Under the pieces are notes generated by a model, which saw only the letters and a list, made by a program, of their open reading frames with translations, ran no database searches and had not been told where the DNA came from. A stretch of DNA of 64,000 nucleotides from positions 1 to 64,000 of the forward strand of contig NZ_JAAFZH010000007.1 in the NCBI RefSeq assembly GCF_010435915.1, read 5' to 3'. A program made the position numbers and the translations under genes. How positions within the stretch are numbered: the first letter of the stretch is position 1; every line of letters begins with the position of its first letter. This document shows positions 25,130-31,770 of this stretch, piece after piece. The stretch is from Spirosoma terrae (GTDB lineage Bacteria; Bacteroidota; Bacteroidia; Cytophagales; Spirosomataceae).

Positions 25130-26275
25130 TTAAACCGGGAATTTTAACGATACCGTAGTGCCTGCTCCTATCGCGCTCCTGACCAGCAAAACGCCCCCTA
25201 GTAACTCCGCCCGTTTTCTCATATTATTCAGCCCGTTTCCTCCTGCCGGGTTCCTACGCTCGGGTTTCTCCGGATCAAAGCCATCGCCATCATCGTCAAT
25301 GACTAAAACCAGTTGACCACCCTCCCGGCTTAGTTGAACACGAACCCGACTGGCGTTTGCATAGCGGGCGGCATTGGTAATAGCCTCTTTGTAGATCAGA
25401 AAAAAATCGCGCCGACGTTCGGTCGATAAGCTCATCTGACATACCTCATCCGCTACGTCTACCTGCAGAGTAACCTGCTTGATAAATTCGTTATCGGCGC
25501 CAAATAACCCCGACGCTACGTCGGTCATTCGGCTAACCACCTGCTTCATGGAATCATGGTCGGGGTTGATACTCCAGACAATATCACCCATAGAATCCAT
25601 CACCTGCCGGGCCGTCTGACCGATTCGATCGAGCGTAATCTGTGCTTTAGCCGGATCTTTTACTACGGACCGGCTCGCCGTCTGACTCAAAATACTGATG
25701 CTGCTCAGGTAACTCCCCATATCGTCGTGCAGATCACGGGCAATCCGGTCGCGAACGCGCTGAAGGCGAATAAATTGACGAAGACGATAAAGGTAAAACA
25801 GATATATGGCTACACCGATAATGAACACCATAAGTAAGGAAACTACTGGCCAAAACCACCCTTTTTGCCAAAAAGGCTGTGCTACTAGCTCAATGTGGGC
25901 GGTAGAACGTATGGGTGTATCGACTGCTTCGATCCGTAAAACAAAATCTCGGGCTGGCACATCATCAAGATGAATTACATGTTGCTTACCGATTCGACGC
26001 CGAATAGGATCAGGTTCCAATCGGTAAGCAAATGAGGGCGAACTGGCAGGAAATGGGTTTTCAAAGTAAACAGTCAGACTATTTTTATCGCGCTGAAGGA
26101 AAAGAGGCTGTCCAGGTTGTGGCTTCACCTCTAACCCGTTTACGATGATCTGCTTTATTCGTATGGGCACGTAACTAGTCTGCGCCCATACATGATGAGC
26201 CGCGAACAGGCCTATCCCAAGGGCAATTAACCCAATGGCAAGGCACGGGAACGACTTTGCCAGAATCCTATGCAC
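25130..26275 (-). CDS. Sensor histidine kinase with Y_Y_Y-like input domain
   Basis: 381 residues. Signal peptide (LAIGLIALGIGLFAAHHVWAQ), then a beta-sandwich of about 100 residues (IRIKQIIVNGLEVKP..., NSLTVYFENPF..., FAYRLEPD) that matches the Y_Y_Y periplasmic domain usually placed after a sensor propeller; here the propeller is absent. One membrane helix (about 141-163) precedes HisKA_3 with His183 in ARDLHDDMGSYLSSISILSQ and a HATPase domain (KEAITNAARYA, DDDGDGFDPE, NGLNNMRKRAELLGG). The start is a GTG at 26275 lying 49 bases inside the end of the upstream 222-aa membrane-protein gene, in another frame; no later start would keep the signal peptide. Likely partner: the regulator at 24383-25006. 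Confidence 0.88.
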   Translation of the reverse strand: MHRILAKSFPCLAIGLIALGIGLFAAHHVWAQTSYVPIRIKQIIVNGLEVKPQPGQPLFLQRDKNSLTVYFENPFPASSPSFAYRLEPDPIRRRIGKQHVIHLDDVPARDFVLRIEAVDTPIRSTAHIELVAQPFWQKGWFWPVVSLLMVFIIGVAIYLFYLYRLRQFIRLQRVRDRIARDLHDDMGSYLSSISILSQTASRSVVKDPAKAQITLDRIGQTARQVMDSMGDIVWSINPDHDSMKQVVSRMTDVASGLFGADNEFIKQVTLQVDVADEVCQMSLSTERRRDFFLIYKEAITNAARYANASRVRVQLSREGGQLVLVIDDDGDGFDPEKPERRNPAGGNGLNNMRKRAELLGGVLLVRSAIGAGTTVSLKFPV

Positions 26276-26895
26276 GTAAATATGTACGAAAGTAGGTTTG
26301 AAAGCGGAGCCAGCGTATCATAGAATAAATTAAATAATCGTGCCGAATACGTGTAGAGCTGACTACCAAATAAATTTAATAGCAACGTAAAAAGATTTAA
26401 TACTAAGACCCCCACAACTATATATACAACCGGTTGTCGACGTAATGAAACTGCCGTACTCTGACGAAGTTGATTCGTCAAAACAAGCAATGCCATTGAG
26501 ATCACAACACAACTTTCAATACTTGACAGCCGTAGGGCTGTATTTAATGAACTGCCCCAAGTCCATATCCCCCAACCCATAAAAAAAAGTAAACCGACAC
26601 ACAACCCCTGATAAAATTTCTGTAAAAACGGACTGTGCATAAATGCCGAAAAGAAAGCAGTCATCAGCACAGCATCCGTAGCCGTATTCACATAGAACAT
26701 GACGTGATTATTAATGTGCTTTGCCATTAGATAATCTCCAATAAGCGAAATCAGCAGTCCAACAACAAGGCTTAGCCAAAATATACGTAAAGGCCAACTA
26801 AGGTAGGTCCAGCAATAAATACCTACCCCAATTGGCACAATAGACATATATAGCACCACCTGGAACATTTTCTCTAAAAAGAGCTCAATATCCAT
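26227..26895 (-). CDS. Multi-pass membrane protein, 222 aa
   Basis: About seven hydrophobic segments (residues 12-30, 35-53, 66-84, 93-113, 122-140, 155-178 and 195-212) with short loops and a basic C-terminus (QSRSRALPLG). No family recognised with confidence. Its 3' end overlaps the kinase start by 49 bases and its own start is 19 bases after the 180-aa gene, so it is embedded in an operon with the sensor kinase. A role as a membrane partner of the kinase is an inference from position only. Confidence 0.75.
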   Translation of the reverse strand: MDIELFLEKMFQVVLYMSIVPIGVGIYCWTYLSWPLRIFWLSLVVGLLISLIGDYLMAKHINNHVMFYVNTATDAVLMTAFFSAFMHSPFLQKFYQGLCVGLLFFMGWGIWTWGSSLNTALRLSSIESCVVISMALLVLTNQLRQSTAVSLRRQPVVYIVVGVLVLNLFTLLLNLFGSQLYTYSARLFNLFYDTLAPLSNLLSYIFTCIGFWQSRSRALPLG

Positions 26896-26914
26896 ACTCG
26901 GTTACGCTGATAGT

Positions 26915-27457
26915 TTAACATTGTCCGTTCGAGGGACATGGCCTAACTCTGGCTCCATCCGGCCCGTTACCTGCCCCTGGTTTTCCAGTTATGAACACTA
27001 CGTTAGGATTCGTTAGTCCACCAATACCTTTAAAAATTAGTTGAAGCTGCCCTCCTTCTCCCAATGGCTTATCCATTCCAAAACAGATCTGAACAGCTTC
27101 ACTATCAGCAAATGCCGTTGCCACCGCACGAAACTGATTAATGCCAATAACATATCCAGTTGTCCCTTTATAATCAGACTGTTTCGGATCATAGTGATTA
27201 GACCTTGTTGCATGGGGAGCCAGAATGGGCTCAACAACGGATTCATGAAAAGTAGCTCGCAGCATGCTTGCCTCTAAACAGTCGTTATTGTCAACAGTTT
27301 CCAACTCCAGTAAACCCGCTTCCCGATCCGCTAGCGTTGTAGAAAAAATTTTGCTCAGCTCCTCCCTGGCGTTATCGGTAAGAAGTGGCCAGATTGACGC
27401 ATTAGGCCCTAACAAGTCAACTATTTGCTCGGCAGATAGACCCATTGGTGATTCCAT
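26915..27457 (-). CDS. Hypothetical protein, 180 aa
   Basis: Soluble, no signal peptide. The N-terminal part is acidic and helical (LSAEQIVDLLGPNASIWPLLTDNAREELSKIF), the middle has beta character (TTGYVIGINQFRAVATAFADSEAVQICFG), and the end is Gly/Pro rich with two Cys (RVRPCPSNGQC). I do not recognise a family. It sits 21 bases after the S8-like gene and 19 bases before the membrane protein gene in the same transcription direction, so it belongs to that operon; a small accessory or substrate of the S8-like protein is possible but unproven. Confidence 0.7.
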   Translation of the reverse strand: MESPMGLSAEQIVDLLGPNASIWPLLTDNAREELSKIFSTTLADREAGLLELETVDNNDCLEASMLRATFHESVVEPILAPHATRSNHYDPKQSDYKGTTGYVIGINQFRAVATAFADSEAVQICFGMDKPLGEGGQLQLIFKGIGGLTNPNVVFITGKPGAGNGPDGARVRPCPSNGQC

Positions 27458-27478
27458 AGACTAAACGGTTTAGAAGTT

Positions 27479-28993
27479 TTAATTATTAACCATTGCACTG
27501 ATTTGTTCATAAATCCGGGCCATATCAGGTATAGTGCCAGTTAGCATGTCGCTAACCCTAACGTCTAGAGCCGAAGAATCAGGATTGCACAGCAGTTCCC
27601 GAAGGCGATAAGGGGGTAAATAGGAGCACAAATCTTGCCGCCCGTAGCGCATAATCATCGACTTATAGATGCTCTGAATCTGGCAGGCAACCCCCGCAAT
27701 TACGGCCGCAGCCGCAGAAGTCTGACCATAATCGACATCCTTTCCATCTTTGCATACTATACTCGCTACCGGAACCGGCGCGAAGCAGAACCGCTTCGAT
27801 AACATTGCCCTGGCACTGTAATTTCGGCCATTCATAAAGCTTGCTGCAGATTCATAAGCAGCCCCGACCAGGATAGCACCGGAGTCGAAATCGAGTAGTT
27901 GATCATCGACATTTGCAATGCTTTTAGGTATGCCGTTACCGGCCGGCTCCACAACTGTAATGTCCAGGCAATGCGTTGCATACCAAATCAAATGGCGCCC
28001 TACTTCCTGATACTCAAACGGTAGCCCCCCCGACGTCCACTCGTACTCGATCAATACTATGTCGCCCGGAGAAGCCAGACAAATAGCTTTCAGCAAGGCT
28101 GCCTCGGGCTTCTCATGATACGTAAGAGGCTTATAAGCGGCAGCCTCCGGGTTTTCATTGAGAATAAGGGGCATGTATGTCGAAATGAGTTTCGCAATAG
28201 TGGCATCAGGCACAATGCCAACCTTATCCCTTTCGGTTACCTTTTCACCGCTTGCGACCAGAACGCCTAATGTTTGAGTACCATGCGTTTTATCACTGAA
28301 CGTCAACGGACCATCTATTAACGTTTCGTTTTCCCCATTTTCATAGGCATAACGAGTCTGGTTACTGGCTATATAATCCGGCAATTCAGGATTATCTATT
28401 CCCCAGCACACTTCGACAACAAAGCAGTTTGCTTGATGGCCACGCCCCCCCTCATATTGCCAACCGGTCTGAATACCCAGCAACTCTATATGATTGAGAA
28501 CAGGCCAATTCTGGACTGGCTGACCCGACACCAGATTTGGAGTAGCCTCATAAACGCTAAGCGCTATGTATGGAAACTTATTTTTTGTTCCCCTGATAAG
28601 TTCGTCTGCAAACTGTTTCGCAACAGTAGCGTCAAGGTAGATGTATAAATATCGGAATAGGTTATCAAGAGCTGGGCCCTCATTCTGACATTTCTGGATA
28701 TGCTCGTAGTAATAGTCTACTTGATCGTAGCAACCATCAAACAACAAGAAATACCGAATCGGTGTCCCTTTGCTCGTAAACACTTTAGCCAAATCTCTCA
28801 GGAACCTGAACAACGTATTACTTAACCCAGTATTTATTACCCCTAAATTTTTTTTAAAATAGCTAGCACCCCGCTCGAAATAGAGTTGAGGTAAGTTAAA
28901 ATAAGAGAACTCGTATGTAGCATAACGTCCATCAAAAAAGACCTCGTTCGGCAGTTTAATAATCCATCGGGTCTGGTTGCTGTCTTGCGGCAT
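27479..28993 (-). CDS. S8 (subtilisin-like) peptidase-family protein with altered Asp site
   Basis: 504 residues, no signal peptide, so cytoplasmic as encoded. A unique N-terminal 170 residues precede a recognisable S8 core: His237 in DKTHGTQTLGVLVA, Asn353 in VEPAGNGIP (oxyanion), Ser426 in GQTSAAAAVIAGV. The strand where the catalytic Asp is expected reads FVVEVCWGID (191-200), with Glu or Cys near the usual Asp position, so the triad is either shifted (some S8 relatives use a vDiExGW arrangement) or degraded. First gene of a five-gene minus-strand operon (S8-like, 180 aa, 222 aa, kinase, regulator). The long upstream gap contains two 18-bp dyads and a 28-bp palindrome. Confidence 0.8.
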   Translation of the reverse strand: MPQDSNQTRWIIKLPNEVFFDGRYATYEFSYFNLPQLYFERGASYFKKNLGVINTGLSNTLFRFLRDLAKVFTSKGTPIRYFLLFDGCYDQVDYYYEHIQKCQNEGPALDNLFRYLYIYLDATVAKQFADELIRGTKNKFPYIALSVYEATPNLVSGQPVQNWPVLNHIELLGIQTGWQYEGGRGHQANCFVVEVCWGIDNPELPDYIASNQTRYAYENGENETLIDGPLTFSDKTHGTQTLGVLVASGEKVTERDKVGIVPDATIAKLISTYMPLILNENPEAAAYKPLTYHEKPEAALLKAICLASPGDIVLIEYEWTSGGLPFEYQEVGRHLIWYATHCLDITVVEPAGNGIPKSIANVDDQLLDFDSGAILVGAAYESAASFMNGRNYSARAMLSKRFCFAPVPVASIVCKDGKDVDYGQTSAAAAVIAGVACQIQSIYKSMIMRYGRQDLCSYLPPYRLRELLCNPDSSALDVRVSDMLTGTIPDMARIYEQISAMVNN

Positions 28994-29264
28994 TCTGGTA
29001 AAACGATTGAGCTCAATACGATAGAATTATAGAACTTATCAGGGAATCATTCTCCTCTGTAACGGTACTCCTTCAAACCTCCCTGGTAGTACCGATATAC
29101 TTAGTTAATTAACAGGCCACATTAGTAAGCAATAATCGGTCTGGCAATCCGGAAACACCAACTATTGGCAGTATCCAGCTTTCATAGATAAAGCAATGCT
29201 AGTAACCAGCACATAAATTATGTAACAACTTTCACACTAAATCCAGCCAGGTACAAATTTTCAT

Positions 29265-29292
29265 AGTCTATTTACTTTAAGGTAAATAGACT
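29265..29292. promoter_or_regulatory. 28-bp palindrome upstream of the S8-like operon
   Basis: AGTCTATTTAC (29265-29275), 6-base centre, GTAAATAGACT (29282-29292): perfect 11-bp arms. About 270 bases upstream of the S8-like start and 46 bases from dyad copy 3. No T-run, so an operator is more likely than a terminator. Confidence 0.5.
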
Positions 29293-29337
29293 GATCTAAA
29301 TCCGCACAAATTTCGTAAGGCATTGCCTGTCAGCACC

Positions 29338-29355
29338 ATCCCATAAAAGGGGGAT
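29338..29355. promoter_or_regulatory. 18-bp dyad, copy 3
   Basis: CACC-ATCCCATAAAAGGGGGAT-ACAG. Paired with an inverted copy 50 bases to the right (29406-29423). Located 345 bases upstream of the S8-like gene start. Confidence 0.65.
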
Positions 29356-29405
29356 ACAGACAGTGCGAATGTCTCTCCCGACCGCTAACTAGCCAACTTC
29401 CCTTA

Positions 29406-29423
29406 TCCCCCTTTTATGGGATG
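29406..29423. promoter_or_regulatory. 18-bp dyad, copy 4 (inverted)
   Basis: ATCCCCCTTTTATGGGAT, the exact reverse complement of copy 3. The two facing copies could bind dimers cooperatively or, as single-stranded RNA, form one long hairpin of 18 bp with a 50-base loop. Confidence 0.65.
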
Positions 29424-29463
29424 GCCCTTTGCTTTATAGCAACCGAATTTTGGGGCATCGTAA

Positions 29464-29694
29464 TGCATTTGCCTTTCACCACAAGACTATGCAATCAGGG
29501 AAATTCGCAGGACGCTTTTTATCGGTTTCACTATTCTTCTAAACGTCAATCACGCTCATGTTCACAAGCTGGAAGCGTATAGTCTGATTGTCAGTGTCTC
29601 GAAAGGAAGAATCGGCGATATACTTATTGCCAATGCGGATAAGATGACTAGCATACAAGATGCAATCCTAACTTTTACTTACACTAAGCAATAG
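29464..29694 (+). pseudogene. Possible gene remnant without start codon
   Basis: A 76-codon stop-free frame ending in TAG at 29692-29694 reads like protein (…LFIGFTILLNVNHAHVHKL, then YSLIVSVSKGRIGDILIAN, ending TFTYTKQ) but has no ATG, GTG or TTG before the sequence becomes protein-like, and TAA lies directly upstream. It may be the 3' end of a decayed gene. No family recognised. Confidence 0.3.
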
Positions 29695-30094
29695 TAGTAT
29701 TCCCTACAGTCAGCCGCTGGCTTCTGAAGCGTACGACTCTAGATGGGGACACAAGCTTTGGATTTTATACCACAATTTAATGCAGATTTCGGCCTCCTCC
29801 GTTCGATCCCAATTGCGATTTGCGTATCACCTGGTGCGAAACAATCATCTAAGACAGATAATCGCTCGTTTTCTTATTCTTCATTCTCTGCTGCCTCTAT
29901 TATTTAATACAAAACGTACTACAATCCGGGCGAAACCTCGAGTTGTAGTACGTTTTTCTTTCTGGCGAACGTAATGTTTATACGCAGCAGTTAGAATCGT
30001 TAGTTCGTTAGATTATGCTTTATCCGCATAAATATCAGGCATGTTATTTTGAAGAAATCGGCTGGGGCGTAGTATGTGGCTTGGTTACTATCGA
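29695..30094. other. Non-coding remainder of the 28994-30094 gap
   Basis: About 1.1 kb without a credible gene lies between the S8-like operon and the next minus-strand genes. Besides the dyads, the palindrome, the remnant and the terminator listed separately, I see nothing interpretable. A 64-codon plus frame at 29780-29974 runs through the terminator hairpin and is rejected. Confidence 0.5.
29911..29956. terminator. Strong orphan intrinsic terminator
   Basis: AAAACGTACTACAA (29911-29924) pairs perfectly with TTGTAGTACGTTTT (29943-29956) around an 18-base loop, followed by TTCTTTCT. A 14-bp uninterrupted stem with U-tract on the plus strand (and A-tract for the minus strand). No plus-strand gene precedes it except the possible remnant at 29464-29694, so it may end a non-coding or decayed transcript. 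Confidence 0.75.
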
Positions 30095-30340
30095 TCAGAA
30101 TAGCCAACCGATCGATACGCCGGGCAGAATTTGTTCCAGATTGATGTATTTGTGCTTATCGCCGAAGTCCCGGTAATCGTCGGTGATACGTAACGACCCG
30201 TGTAGTTGCGCGCCAATCCCTAACGTAGCACCGAGCACATCGGCCGAAAGCCCCACCCGCATTCGGTGGGGCAACACCTGAGCTAATAACGGCATAGCCA
30301 AAGCCCAGGTGAGGAGGCTGATTAAACAGAGTTTGTACAT
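30095..30340 (-). CDS. Small secreted/outer-membrane-type protein, 81 aa
   Basis: From the ATG at 30340: a signal peptide (YKLCLISLLTWALAMPLLAQ) followed by only about 60 residues that look like two or three beta-barrel strands (MRVGLSADVLGATLGIGAQLHGSLRI, ILPGVSIGWLF), ending in Phe as outer-membrane barrels do. The length is too short for a barrel, so it may be an internal-deletion remnant of a porin-like gene or a genuine small exported protein. The frame is open further upstream to 30490, but that part overlaps the end of the DUF5018 lipoprotein gene. Confidence 0.5.
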   Translation of the reverse strand: MYKLCLISLLTWALAMPLLAQVLPHRMRVGLSADVLGATLGIGAQLHGSLRITDDYRDFGDKHKYINLEQILPGVSIGWLF

Positions 30341-30404
30341 GGTGTGGGGGCAGACTATCAGTATAACTATAGACTGACTCAGAAGAGCTAAAAAATCAAC
30401 AACG

Positions 30405-31712
30405 TTACTGGCAACCCTCGTAAGCGTAGGTATACGTACTGGTACCGGTGACCATCGACGTACCCGACAAGAAACTACTTGTATACACATAACTCGCTAC
30501 GTTACCCCGGCTATCGCCCTGATAGACCCAGCTGGATTCGTTGGTTTTGGTTTCTTTACCGGCCGCGTCGATAGTATAGTTAACCAGTTTTGCTGTTAAC
30601 CCATTGTTTCCATACGTAGCTGGTAACGTAGTCGGATGGCCTTTAAAGCCCAATGGGTTTGTGGGTGTATTCAGCCTTTTATCAACACTTTCATAGGTTG
30701 TATACCCTGTTTTGCCACCACTCGCATTATAGTTTTCAATGACTGTATTCTGACCTGCAGCATTGTATTGGTACACCGATGACGTACCATTCGTGTTGAC
30801 TCGTTTGGTCACAAATCCCTGGCTATTAAGCGTGTATGTAGCCTGATTGCTCGTGATAGCCGTAGCTAATCCATTGGCAAACGTAGTAGTTTCCTGTAAA
30901 CCTGCCGACGACGTATTAATTCGTTTATTCACATTTCCCTGAGTATCGTATTCATACTGCGTGGTTGAACTGGAACTAGTCCCACCTACGGTAGTTATCA
31001 CCAGCTCCGTCTTTACCATCCGTCCATTTTGATAGGCATACGTAGTGGTCATTTCCCTGAGACTCGAATTTGACGGTGTAGCATACCAATAACTGCGCAC
31101 CGAACGGGTTAAAAAGCCGTCGGCATCATAGGTATAAATGGTTGTGTTCGACGAGATCAGTGTGTTATTCCCATCTGCATTTTCGGTCTTCTCCTGCACC
31201 AGTCGATTCTGACCATCAACCTGATACGTTGTTTTCGATCCGCTCGTGGTTGATGTACCAACAATAGACACAACCCGGCAAACCGACGACGTAGCGGGTG
31301 CTTTGCTGACCGTAACCGAATAGACCTGCATACTACCATCTTCGGCACTAACGGTATACGTAACAACTTTTGAAAAATCCTGCGCCACGCCCGAACCGGG
31401 GGAGACAGTCGCCTTTGATGGCAACGAAATAGACGGAGCCAGTTTCGTTACGTCTGTGCTGGCCGGAACAGTAGCCGTAATGGTTTTGGCCGTGGCATCA
31501 ATAGTTGCCTTAACAACCGGGGTCAGCGCACTGAATTCAAAGCCCAGAATGTCTTTGGCCGAACTTTTGGTTGTGCCCGACGTAATGGTATTCGAACCGG
31601 GCGTGGTGGTGGTTCCGCCGGGCGTTACGACGGGATCTGTTTTTTTGCAGGATGCGAGACTGAGCAGCCCCAACATGACCAACGCCACGAAAAGACGATG
31701 ATACGTTTTCAT
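30405..31712 (-). CDS. Lipoprotein with DUF5018-like domain and YD-type repeats
   Basis: 435 residues. Lipobox LASC (Cys22) followed by KK and a Thr/Pro/Gly-rich linker (DPVVTPGGTTTTPGSNT). Residues about 50-140 fit the DUF5018 beta-sandwich: ILGFEFSALTPVVKATIDATAKTITATVPASTDVTKLAPSISLPSKATVSPGSGVAQDF then VTYTVSAEDGSMQVYSVTV. The rest (about 145-435) is a series of Y-x-Y(D)-x-x-G repeats (IYTYDADGFLTRS, QYEYDTQGNVNKR, YTLNSQGFVTKRV, VYQYNAAGQNTVI) like the shells of RHS/YD proteins. Probably surface exposed. It heads a block of large minus-strand lipoproteins. Confidence 0.82.
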   Translation of the reverse strand: MKTYHRLFVALVMLGLLSLASCKKTDPVVTPGGTTTTPGSNTITSGTTKSSAKDILGFEFSALTPVVKATIDATAKTITATVPASTDVTKLAPSISLPSKATVSPGSGVAQDFSKVVTYTVSAEDGSMQVYSVTVSKAPATSSVCRVVSIVGTSTTSGSKTTYQVDGQNRLVQEKTENADGNNTLISSNTTIYTYDADGFLTRSVRSYWYATPSNSSLREMTTTYAYQNGRMVKTELVITTVGGTSSSSTTQYEYDTQGNVNKRINTSSAGLQETTTFANGLATAITSNQATYTLNSQGFVTKRVNTNGTSSVYQYNAAGQNTVIENYNASGGKTGYTTYESVDKRLNTPTNPLGFKGHPTTLPATYGNNGLTAKLVNYTIDAAGKETKTNESSWVYQGDSRGNVASYVYTSSFLSGTSMVTGTSTYTYAYEGCQ

Positions 31713-31770
31713 AAGAATGAATAGAAAAATGGTGTGGTGTAACTAAAAAATAACAAGGGCGTAGTGACGC

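Noticed and set aside
29780..29974. 64-codon plus-strand frame
   Set aside because: Runs straight through a perfect terminator stem; no protein-like pattern.
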